Assembly (NCBI GenBank): GCA_905197955.1
Contig: CAJKAR010000028.1
Span: 1-64,000 of the forward strand
Reading direction: 5' to 3'
Source: an uncultured Lentisphaeria bacterium
GTDB lineage: Bacteria; Verrucomicrobiota; Lentisphaeria; Victivallales; UBA1829
Length of the DNA stretch: 64,000 bases
The notes under the pieces are model-generated. The model saw only the letters and a list, made by a program, of their open reading frames with translations, was not told the origin of the DNA and did not search any database. Of the stretch, positions 44,322 to 52,169 are shown one piece after another. Position 1 is the stretch's first letter. The number at the start of each line of letters is the position of its first letter. The translations under genes and the position numbers were made by a program.

Positions 44322-44438
44322 TCAACCTTGCTTTTGTTTATGACGAGGATTGCGGGAGCAGACTACTCTCACAATGCCTTTGCGCTTGATTATCTGACAG
44401 GATTCACACCTGCGTTTGATGGACGCTCTGACTTTCAT
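44322..44438 (-). CDS. rpmJ: 50S ribosomal protein L36
   Basis: A 38-residue protein MKVRASIKRRCESC...NPRHKQKQG, which matches L36 over its full length. The zinc-binding C-x2-C...C...H set is kept, so it is the zinc-containing (C+) form. It is the first gene of the ribosomal operon, 20 bases before rpsM. Confidence 0.95.
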   Translation of the reverse strand: MKVRASIKRRCESCQIIKRKGIVRVVCSRNPRHKQKQG

Positions 44439-44580
44439 AACAGATACAACCTTCAAATAAAAGTTAGGTGGATTGTTTCTGCCTTTTCCGTTCCCGGATC
44501 AGGCCCTTCTTTTCTTCGTGTTTTATTCTGGAATGCCGCCTTGCGCCGCGACGCGCACGCGGGGATAACGCACGAATTTT

Positions 44581-44610
44581 ATAATATAATCCACTCTTTT
44601 ATTTTTACAA
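44581..44610 (-). promoter_or_regulatory. Possible promoter of the rpmJ-rplQ operon
   Basis: On the minus strand TTGTAA (44605-44610) and TATTAT (44581-44586) with an 18-base spacer, in the A+T-rich gap between the histidinol-phosphatase gene and rpmJ. Overlapping -10-like hexamers make the exact site uncertain. Confidence 0.35.
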
Positions 44611-44657
44611 GTCTCTTTATGAAAAAATAAAAAAATAAAAATATTTTTGAAAATTTC

Positions 44658-45467
44658 TTAAAACGGCAGATCAATCAGCCGTTTCTGTTCAAATGTCACA
44701 AAACCAGAGAAACCGCATTCCCTTGCCAGTTCCGCCGCCGCTTCGAAATCTCTTCCGACTGTTTGCGGGGTATGCGCATCCGATCCGTAGGAGAGCTTCA
44801 TGCCGGCGCGTTTTGCAAGCTGCAGAAGCCTTTTTGATGGATAAATTTCCTGTGCCGGCACGTGAAGTCCCGCCGTATTCAGCTCCAGAACGATCCCTTT
44901 GGAGGCCGCCAGCTCAAAAATTTCCGAGAATCGCTTCAGAAAAATTTCACTTTCCAGTGGCCGGTATCCGAATTTTTTCGGCAGATCCGCATGTCCCAGA
45001 ATCTGAAAATCGCAGCTTGCAACATACTCTTTCAAATATTTCAGGTAAACATCCCAGACATGTTCCGCGGTTCCAGGCTTTTTCCACTCGTCGAGCAGAT
45101 CCGGATTATCAAATGCAAAGTCCTCAATGTAATGGATGGAGCCGATGATATAATCGAACTCCTCTTTTTCCAGATTCTTCCTGACGGAATCCATTTTCCC
45201 CGGAACATAATCCATTTCAATGGCATAGAGTACTTTCAGCGGAGTTCCCTCCGCTTTGCGTCGAAGTGTTCTGACGATCTCCCGGTATTGCGGATACTCG
45301 GAAACATCCATACGGCTCATGGGATCGAATCCATCGGGCCAGGGGCAGTGGTCGGAGATGCCGAACCACGACTCTCCGCGTGCAAGCGCTGCGGAGAGAA
45401 ACTCTTCGGGTGCTCCCTCGGCGTGTTTGCAGAGACGGGTATGAGTGTGGAGATCGGCAATCTGCAT
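44658..45467 (-). CDS. hisK: PHP-domain histidinol-phosphatase
   Basis: A 269-residue PHP-family phosphoesterase with the metal-binding motifs DLHTHTRLCKH, GISDHCPW, the IEMDYVPG block, IGSIHYIE, LGHADLPKKFG, LELNTAGL and SYGSDAHTP. These match the HisK/HisJ type that removes phosphate from histidinol phosphate in histidine synthesis. It follows dnaA by two bases, so both share a transcript. Confidence 0.85.
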   Translation of the reverse strand: MQIADLHTHTRLCKHAEGAPEEFLSAALARGESWFGISDHCPWPDGFDPMSRMDVSEYPQYREIVRTLRRKAEGTPLKVLYAIEMDYVPGKMDSVRKNLEKEEFDYIIGSIHYIEDFAFDNPDLLDEWKKPGTAEHVWDVYLKYLKEYVASCDFQILGHADLPKKFGYRPLESEIFLKRFSEIFELAASKGIVLELNTAGLHVPAQEIYPSKRLLQLAKRAGMKLSYGSDAHTPQTVGRDFEAAAELARECGFSGFVTFEQKRLIDLPF

Positions 45468-45469
45468 TT

Positions 45470-46858
45470 TCAGACTCTTGCGTGCAGTTTGCGTTTCAGG
45501 GCGGTGACGGTTCGCTTGAGTTCCTCATCAGTCTTGCAGTCGGTCTCGACCTGCTTGATGGCGTGGATGACCGTGGTGTGATTCCGGCCACCGAATGCCA
45601 GACCGATGTCTTTCAACGATTCATCTGTCAGAGCGCGGCTGAGATACATGGCAACCATGCGCGGTTCCGCAATGTTTTTCGGCCGTTTGGAACCGGTGAT
45701 GTCGTGCACCTTGATATTGAAGTGGTTTGCAACGGTATCCAAAATGCGGTCGATGGAAACGCGGTTCTTTTCGGCTTCATTGTCGATCATGTCGCCGAGA
45801 AGATTCGACGCCATTTCGGTGGTCAGCGGCACGGAATCCCCGACCGCGGATGCAAACGCGACCAGACGCATTCTTGCTCCTTCCAGAGCTCGGATATGAG
45901 AGCTGATCCGTTCCGCGATGAACACCAGAAGCTCATCGGGCAGCTTGAATGCCTGGCCTTCCTGTTTCATCCGCAGGATCGCAAGACGGGTTTCAAAGGA
46001 AGGTTCCGTGATCTGCGCCGCCACGCCGGATTCAAAACGGGAGACCAGACGCGCCTCAAGCCCTTTGATTTCCGAAGGCTGCTTATCAGAGGTCATCATG
46101 ATCTGCTTGCCCGCATTGTAAATCGCATTGAACGTGTTGAAAAACTCCTCCTGCAGCTGTTCTTTGCCGCCGAGGTGATGAACATCATCCACCAGAAACA
46201 GATCCACGTTGCGGTAATAATCGCGGAATTCCGCACTCGTTTTGTTCCGGAGGGAATCCACATAGGCGTTCAGGAAGCCTTCGCAGGTTGTGTAGCGGAC
46301 GACTGCGTTCGGATTCATGGCCTTCACATAGTTTGCCACAGCCTGCATCAGATGGGTCTTGCCGAGGCCTGTTCCGCCATAGATGTAGAGCGGATTGAAG
46401 GTGCCTGGCGAGGTCGCGGCCGTCTGAGCGGCGGAAAAAGCGTAGCGGTTCTCTTCTCCGACCACAAAGTTGTCAAATGTGTATCTGGAATTGCAGTTCG
46501 GAGCGGTCATCTGAAGTTCCCCTGCTGCCGGCCGGCTCTGTTCCGGCTGTTTTGCGGGGAGGGCGGGCGGCGGCGTTTCCACGGCCGGCTTGCAATGACC
46601 GGGTTCTATTGTGAATTTCAGATCGCTTCCGGAGGCTTCCCGAAGGGCTGCCGTCAGAAGATCACCGAAGTTGTCGGTCAGCCATTCTCCGAAGAATTCG
46701 TCGGAAACACCCAGTCGCAGGGCTGTTTCATCGACGGCCAGAGGAAGAATCACATCAAACCATTGATTGTAGGTATTCTCACTGACTTTGCACTTGAGTA
46801 TGGAGGTCGTTTTTCTCCACAGCTCCTGTGCATCGTTCAGAGCATTTTCTGTCGTCAT
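45470..46858 (-). CDS. dnaA: Chromosomal replication initiator DnaA
   Basis: A 462-residue DnaA with domain I (about 1-85), a Pro/Ala-rich linker (about 90-122), the AAA+ domain with Walker A GGTGLGKT (161-168) and Walker B FLVDDVHHL (about 221-229), and C-terminal domain IV with the signature FGGRNHTTVIHAIKQVE. The ATG at 46858 follows AAAAAGGCGAGAGAAA; the frame upstream shows no conserved sequence. The long A+T-rich gap upstream may hold the origin. Confidence 0.97.
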   Translation of the reverse strand: MTTENALNDAQELWRKTTSILKCKVSENTYNQWFDVILPLAVDETALRLGVSDEFFGEWLTDNFGDLLTAALREASGSDLKFTIEPGHCKPAVETPPPALPAKQPEQSRPAAGELQMTAPNCNSRYTFDNFVVGEENRYAFSAAQTAATSPGTFNPLYIYGGTGLGKTHLMQAVANYVKAMNPNAVVRYTTCEGFLNAYVDSLRNKTSAEFRDYYRNVDLFLVDDVHHLGGKEQLQEEFFNTFNAIYNAGKQIMMTSDKQPSEIKGLEARLVSRFESGVAAQITEPSFETRLAILRMKQEGQAFKLPDELLVFIAERISSHIRALEGARMRLVAFASAVGDSVPLTTEMASNLLGDMIDNEAEKNRVSIDRILDTVANHFNIKVHDITGSKRPKNIAEPRMVAMYLSRALTDESLKDIGLAFGGRNHTTVIHAIKQVETDCKTDEELKRTVTALKRKLHARV

Positions 46859-47494
46859 TTTCTCTCGCCTTTTTCCGTTGCTTGCGCAAGTTATTGACAT
46901 TGTCGGACCTTGGATCGAACAAATGCTGTTTTCCGCAACATCAAAAAAAAAATTTTTTTCATTTTTTTTCGACTGCCCACTTGACAAGCCGCAAAAGGGC
47001 TGAACACAAATTCGAGTTCAAAAAATATGTTGTCTTTCTGAAAAAACAACAAAAACCCCTCACGGACTGTTTTCAGCAGTCTACTGATTCAGTCGTGTTT
47101 ATCGCTTTTTGGCGAATCACGTTCAAACGGGAGTTTTTGTTGACATTTTTTCAAGTTATCAACAAGTTATAAACATCTGTCTCCGGTACTCCCGCGAGCG
47201 ACTATAATAATTTGCACCATTTTACGAAAAGCGCAAGTCCCAAAACGAATTTTTATTCAATTCTTTCTTTGAAAAACCGCTTGCGAAATAAAAAAAAGAT
47301 GCTATCGCGCGGATGTCTACTATAACTAAAGAAACATTGATTTTTTTCGCGCGCGGGATTTGGCAATGATTCCCTCCGGCGGAAGATTCTGAAAATAATT
47401 TTCCGCGAGAGAGGCTTTTGAATTTGAAATATCGGTCTCTCTCTGCAATATTACCCGATAAACAACAGTGCAAGAAATTCGATGGAGCAGAGAT
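46859..47494. other. Upstream region of dnaA, candidate replication origin
   Basis: About 630 non-coding bases of low G+C between divergent dnaA and the nagA-like gene. Two DnaA-box-like 9-mers stand 11 bases apart, TTATCAACA (47156-47164) and TTATAAACA (47167-47175), each one base off TTATNCACA. Long A/T runs near 46940-46975 and 47280-47350 could melt. No gene is supported here. The origin call rests on position and two imperfect boxes. Confidence 0.35.
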
Positions 47495-48658
47495 ATGCCG
47501 GCCAGAAGCAGAAAACTTTTTTTAACAGATCATTGTCTGACCCCGCACGAGAATATTCCGACAAGCGGGATTCTTTGCGATGAAGATAAAATCATCGCGA
47601 CGGGAGGCGCATCTGCGTTTGTCCGCGAACCGGGGCTCCAGATCTTCGACTTGAACGATACCTATGCCGTTCCGGGATTCATTGACAGCCACGTCCACGG
47701 GTGCGGCGGTTTTGACGCTTCCATTGCCGCTTCCGGAGACAATGCCCTGATGAACCGCATGTCGAAAGCGTTGGCGGAACACGGTGTCACCACGTTTTTT
47801 CCCACCATGGTTTCCGCTCCGATGGATGAGATGATCCGGACCGCGGATTTTCTTGCCGGAATGATCGAGCAGGAGCATGAAGGCGCGGATCCCGCTGGAA
47901 TCCATATCGAGGGACCGTTCCTGAACCCGGAAAAAGGCGGAACGCAGAAGAAAGCGTTCATCCACAAATTTGATCCCGGGTTTGCCGCGGAGCTGATTGC
48001 CGCCGGTCGAGGCAGAATCAAGCTCATGACGTTTGCTCCGGAAATCGACGGCGCCGACAAACTGATTCAGATGATGCTGGAAAACGGCGTGATCCCTTCC
48101 ATGGGACACAGCATGGCGCGGGAGAAGGAGGTTTTGAATGCGATTGATGCGGGGGCCCGTCGCTGTACTCATCTGTTCAACGGAATGCCGCCTCTGCATC
48201 AGCGCCGATCCGATCTCACGCTGATTGCGCTGACCGACAACCGGGTTTCCGTGGAGATTATTGCCGATGGAGCTCATATTCATCCGCGGATGGTCGATCT
48301 GGCCAGCCGTGTGAAGCCGCAGGACAAACTGATCGGAGTCAGCAACGGAATCGAGGTCGGCGGCGGAAGCTGCTCTCTGGAACGGGGGCCGAACGGGGTC
48401 GTGACGCTGGATGGCGTGATCGCCGGCTCCACAACCACTCTGGAAACAGGCTGGCTCCATTTTACAAACTATTCCGGCATGCCCGATACTCTGACTGCGG
48501 CATGTTTCACCAGCAATCCGGCCCACGATCTCGGGCTGATTACAAGAGGGGAAATCAAACCGGGGAAAAAGGCGGACATCACTTTTCTGGACCTGAAAAC
48601 GAACAAGGTCCGGATGACGGTGATCCGCGGCAAAATTGTTTATGAAGCGGGGAAGTGA
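47495..48658 (+). CDS. nagA: N-acetylglucosamine-6-phosphate deacetylase-like protein
   Basis: A 387-residue amidohydrolase of the NagA family. It has HVH (66/68) in PGFIDSHVHGCGG, Glu139 in HIEGPFLNP, and His205 and His226 (PSMGHSMA, RCTHLFNGMPPLH) as metal ligands, and substrate-binding ADGAHIHP. At the place of the catalytic Asp of E. coli NagA (Asp273 in LVTDA) it has Asn284 (IGVSNGI). It may therefore be slow or act differently. The ATG at 47495 follows GGAGCAGAGAT. It lies four bases before the methyltransferase gene. Confidence 0.82.
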   Translation: MPARSRKLFLTDHCLTPHENIPTSGILCDEDKIIATGGASAFVREPGLQIFDLNDTYAVPGFIDSHVHGCGGFDASIAASGDNALMNRMSKALAEHGVTTFFPTMVSAPMDEMIRTADFLAGMIEQEHEGADPAGIHIEGPFLNPEKGGTQKKAFIHKFDPGFAAELIAAGRGRIKLMTFAPEIDGADKLIQMMLENGVIPSMGHSMAREKEVLNAIDAGARRCTHLFNGMPPLHQRRSDLTLIALTDNRVSVEIIADGAHIHPRMVDLASRVKPQDKLIGVSNGIEVGGGSCSLERGPNGVVTLDGVIAGSTTTLETGWLHFTNYSGMPDTLTAACFTSNPAHDLGLITRGEIKPGKKADITFLDLKTNKVRMTVIRGKIVYEAGK

Positions 48659-48661
48659 CTC

Positions 48662-49519
48662 ATGGGAAAGATTCTGGAGTACCGTCTTCTTGATTCCGGC
48701 AACTGCAGGAAGCTGGAACAGGCGGGGCCTTATAAAATCATACGTCCGGCGCTGAATGCGTTCTGGAAGCCCTCTCTGCCGCAATCCGAGTGGGACAAGG
48801 CGGACGCGGAATTTCATCGGGAATCCACCGGCGGGGGCGTATGGAACTGGAAACGGAAGCACGAGGAGGAGTGGCTCATCGCCTGGGGCGGACTGACGCT
48901 TCTGGCCAGACCGACTAATTTCGGGCACCTTGGTTTTTTTGCCGAGCAGGCTCCGAACTGGGACTGGATGCGGTCCTGCATTCGGGAAATTCCGGGAAAA
49001 TGCCGCACGTTGAATCTTTTCGCTTATTCCGGCGGGGCGACTCTGGCCATGGCGGAAGCGGGAGCGGAGGCGTGTCATCTGGATGCATCCCGCGGGATTA
49101 TTGAATGGGCGAAGAAGAATCAGAATCTGAATCCGAAGACGCGGGACCGGGTGCGCTGGATCTGTGACGATGCGTTGAAGTTTGTCGCACGGGAAGCTAG
49201 GCGCGGAAACCGGTACAGCGGAATTGCGCTGGATCCTCCGAGTTTCGGGCGCGGAGCTCAGGGGCAGGTCTGGAAAATCGAGGATGGACTGGAAAAAATG
49301 CTTCAGGACTGTCGGGCGATTCTGGATCTGGAGGGGCCGCATTTCATTATTCTGAGTTGTCATTCGCCTGGTTTTTCTCCGGTTTCGCTGGGACGTTGTC
49401 TTGCGGCGGTGTTCCCGGAGAGCGCGGACCGGATCGAATGCGGCGAAATGCTGATTCCGGATGGAAAGGCAGGACGTTTCCTGCCTGCGGGAATTCAAGC
49501 ACGTTTCTTCTGCCGATGA
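48662..49519 (+). CDS. RlmI-like class I SAM-dependent methyltransferase
   Basis: A 285-residue Rossmann methyltransferase with motif I LNLFAYSGGATLAMAEAGA, followed by HLDASRGIIEWAKKN, and IALDPPSFGRG (the catalytic DPPxF block of RlmI/RlmL-type rRNA cytosine or guanine methyltransferases). There is no PUA domain at the N-terminus, unlike E. coli RlmI. The target is probably 23S rRNA. It is cotranscribed with the nagA-like gene. Confidence 0.82.
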   Translation: MGKILEYRLLDSGNCRKLEQAGPYKIIRPALNAFWKPSLPQSEWDKADAEFHRESTGGGVWNWKRKHEEEWLIAWGGLTLLARPTNFGHLGFFAEQAPNWDWMRSCIREIPGKCRTLNLFAYSGGATLAMAEAGAEACHLDASRGIIEWAKKNQNLNPKTRDRVRWICDDALKFVAREARRGNRYSGIALDPPSFGRGAQGQVWKIEDGLEKMLQDCRAILDLEGPHFIILSCHSPGFSPVSLGRCLAAVFPESADRIECGEMLIPDGKAGRFLPAGIQARFFCR

Positions 49520-49532
49520 GGATTCCTCTCGT

Positions 49533-50393
49533 ATGGAAACGGAAGTTCCGGATGGTGTGCTTCGGCTGTATTTGAAATACTGGGAGTATCATCGTCATAC
49601 GGATTCCTTGAAGCTGCCGATGCATTCGCATCTGTTCTGGCAGTTGAATCTTGCGGAGTCGGGAGAGGCCCGTTTTCTCGCGGAGAATGGTATGGAATAT
49701 GAACTGCGGACAGGGGATCTTCTGTTTGTTCCGCCGCGGCTGCCGCATCTTCTGCGTTACGGGGAACGGGCGTTTGTCGGTTTTTCGTTCAAGTTTGAGA
49801 TCCGTTCCTGGAGCGGGAACGGAATGGTGCCGATTCATATTCCATCTTCCCGGGAGACTCGGGGGTGTATCAGCGGGATCCGGGAGCTGCTGACGGCAAC
49901 GTTTCCGAACGATCATATTTTCAACGGCGAGAATCTGATTTGTGACGATGCCTCCTATAATACGATTCTGGTGGAATCGCTGCTGCTGGGGATTTTTTCG
50001 CGATATGTGCTGGGTGAGGCGGGGGTGCGTGAGACGCCGCTGGTGCATCATGTGAAGAAGCTGCTTCGCCAGCGTCACGGCTGTCCATTAAGCGTCGGAG
50101 AGCTGGCGCAGAGCTGCGGGTATTCCCCGGGACATCTTTCCGAATTGATGAAAAAGGAGTGCGGAGTGTCTGCAAAAGGATTGATTGACCGGGAACGTGC
50201 GCGAATTGCCGGTCATTTTCTGGAGTTTTCGGATATGCGTATCGGCGAAATCGCGGAGTATATGGGATTTCCGAACCTGTTTACTTTTTCGAATTTTTTT
50301 CATCTTCACTTCGGATGTACGCCCAGTGCGTATCGGCGCGATTCCCGCAAAGAGATGGATGCTTCGACGGGGCCGGCTGTCCGCAATCTGTGA
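49533..50393 (+). CDS. AraC-family transcriptional regulator
   Basis: A 286-residue regulator with an N-terminal cupin sensor (MHSHLFWQLNLAESGEARF...LRTGDLLFVPPRLPH) and a C-terminal pair of helix-turn-helices (LSVGELAQSCGYSPGHLSELMKKECG; MRIGEIAEYMGFPNLFTFSNFFHLHFGCTPSAYRR). The ATG at 49533 lies 14 bases after the methyltransferase stop. It stands directly before the sugar operon at 50490 and probably activates it through the motif that begins at its own stop codon. Confidence 0.88.
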   Translation: METEVPDGVLRLYLKYWEYHRHTDSLKLPMHSHLFWQLNLAESGEARFLAENGMEYELRTGDLLFVPPRLPHLLRYGERAFVGFSFKFEIRSWSGNGMVPIHIPSSRETRGCISGIRELLTATFPNDHIFNGENLICDDASYNTILVESLLLGIFSRYVLGEAGVRETPLVHHVKKLLRQRHGCPLSVGELAQSCGYSPGHLSELMKKECGVSAKGLIDRERARIAGHFLEFSDMRIGEIAEYMGFPNLFTFSNFFHLHFGCTPSAYRRDSRKEMDASTGPAVRNL

Positions 50394-50409
50394 TTTTGGT
50401 ATATTTTCC
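50385..50409 (+). promoter_or_regulatory. Repeated motif upstream of the DUF2264 gene
   Basis: The core GTGATTTTGGTATATTTT recurs at 55233-55257 with 21 of 25 positions identical. Both copies begin at the stop codon of the preceding gene and lie 70-80 bases upstream of the next start. It is a candidate AraC-type binding site. Confidence 0.5.
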
Positions 50410-50489
50410 TTGATTTTTTTATACCGAACTTCTTTTTTTCTGCATTATATTCTCTATAAGGAAAAGGATAATGTGGAGGAAGGAGAAGT

Positions 50490-52169
50490 ATGGATCGGTC
50501 ATTTTATTTACCTCTTCTGGATCGCGCTCTGGAGTTTGCCGCGAAACATACGGATGAGCTGGGGCGGATGGTTGTGGATTCGGAAATCGACTGCAAGGAT
50601 TCCGGCTGGCTGGTGCTCGGCGGAGTGATTCGCGGAATGGAAGCCGGCTGGCAGTGCGGGCGTGTGGATCTGAAACGATATTGTCGGCTTTGGACCCTGG
50701 CGTCTGTGAGAGTGGACGACCGGAGGAGCGCATGGACGACATTTGCATTGCTGTATGCTGTTTTTTTGTCGGGAGGGAGGAACGGGGAGTTTGTTTCGCT
50801 GTTTTCTCCGGGGGAATGGAAAGAGTTCTGCTGTTTTATTCGACAGCTCGATATGCGGTATCTGCAGGAGGCATCAAGAAACTACTGCGTGGCTGCTGCG
50901 CTGATTGATGTGATGCGTCTTCGTTTCGGTCTGATTGAAGAGGCGGAAACGGATCCGGATGTTTACATCGGGCAGATGATGGCGGCATATCTGGGCAACG
51001 GTTTCTTTAATGATGATGATTCCCGCGGGAGCAGGGGCGATCGGCGGATTGACGCTTACAGCGGCGAGATTATCGGACTTCTGCTGCATTATGATGAACT
51101 GTTTGAGTTCCGAAGTGACTGGCACGATCGCATCATGATGGTTTTGAAAGAGTTCTGTATTTCCGGCCGTTTCCTGATCGATGCGGATGGTGAGCTGGCA
51201 AAATGGGGAAGATCTCTTCGCGGGGAAGCGGAAATAAAGAAAGTGTTTCTCTGGGAGGCCGCCTTGAAATGGAATCTGCTGGCTGGCGGAGAGGCGGAGG
51301 GGGCGGTGGAGAAGATGACTTCCTTTTTTCAGTCCTGCGGGATTTCTCCGGAAGGACAGATTTTCCGGGACAAGGGACAAAACCGGGGAATCTGGGATGA
51401 ATATACGACGCATGTTCAGGCGCAAGGGTATGGAATTTATGGACTTGCAATGGCGCTTCGTTTCGCTTCGATTTCTCAGGAAGCTAAATTGCCGCTTCTT
51501 GCGGAGCGGGAGTCGTTTCTGCATTATCTGAAGGGGCCGGGAATTGTCTGTGCGAATTCCTGTACATCCGGGATTCATTATGTGGTGCCGTTGAAAAACA
51601 GAATGACGAAGAATATGTTTTTCTGGCATAATCGGATTACGGGAGAGAATGATGTGACCGTGGATGTCAGTACAAAATTTATGCCGCTGCCTTATTTCGG
51701 CCATAAGATTCCTGCGCCGTACTCCGGTCCGGAAATCCCGTTTCTGCCTGTGATTCATCTTGCTGGGGGAGAAGAACTTGTGCCTAGAAATCTGATTGTT
51801 TCTGAAACTCCTCCGGAGGTGTCGGAGGAGGAAATACGATGTCGGCAGAAGTTCCATTTCTGCCGTCGTGCGGAGTATGAACCGGCGACGGAACTGCTTG
51901 CGGATGTTCTTCTGATCTGCCGTTGCGACGGTGTAAAATATGAGATCCGCTTCTCCGGGGATCCGCCGGAAGGAAGCCGGATGATCTTCTCCTTTTTTTG
52001 TCCATCTGATCCTTCTGTTGTGGAAGAGATCGCATTTGACGTTCCGGATGTCAAATGGAGTTTTTCTGCCGGAGGAGCATCCGTCTACGGTCCAGTTGCC
52101 TGGAGAAATGCCGCATCTGTAAATCATTGTTCATTCATCTCTTATTGGGTAAGGTGGAGCCATGTTTAA
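50490..52169 (+). CDS. DUF2264-family protein, putative glycoside hydrolase
   Basis: A 559-residue cytoplasmic protein with a helix-rich alpha/alpha-barrel-like N-terminal two-thirds (FNDDDSRGSRGDRRIDAYSGEIIGLLLHYDEL; DKGQNRGIWDEYTTHVQAQGYGIYGLAMALRF) and a beta-rich C-terminal part. This matches the DUF2264 family, related to unsaturated glucuronyl hydrolases and to recently classified glycosidases; the activity is not settled. The start follows AGGAAGGAGAAGT. The GH42 gene begins eight bases before its stop. Confidence 0.75.
   Translation: MDRSFYLPLLDRALEFAAKHTDELGRMVVDSEIDCKDSGWLVLGGVIRGMEAGWQCGRVDLKRYCRLWTLASVRVDDRRSAWTTFALLYAVFLSGGRNGEFVSLFSPGEWKEFCCFIRQLDMRYLQEASRNYCVAAALIDVMRLRFGLIEEAETDPDVYIGQMMAAYLGNGFFNDDDSRGSRGDRRIDAYSGEIIGLLLHYDELFEFRSDWHDRIMMVLKEFCISGRFLIDADGELAKWGRSLRGEAEIKKVFLWEAALKWNLLAGGEAEGAVEKMTSFFQSCGISPEGQIFRDKGQNRGIWDEYTTHVQAQGYGIYGLAMALRFASISQEAKLPLLAERESFLHYLKGPGIVCANSCTSGIHYVVPLKNRMTKNMFFWHNRITGENDVTVDVSTKFMPLPYFGHKIPAPYSGPEIPFLPVIHLAGGEELVPRNLIVSETPPEVSEEEIRCRQKFHFCRRAEYEPATELLADVLLICRCDGVKYEIRFSGDPPEGSRMIFSFFCPSDPSVVEEIAFDVPDVKWSFSAGGASVYGPVAWRNAASVNHCSFISYWVRWSHV

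Noticed and set aside
44550..44572. CGCGCACGCGGGGATAACG resembling a distal CRISPR repeat
   Set aside because: It is a single partial copy without spacers or repeats, in the leader of a ribosomal operon; chance G+C similarity.
47222..47473. 83-codon minus-strand frame upstream of nagA
   Set aside because: No ribosome binding site or recognisable sequence; it lies in the candidate origin region.
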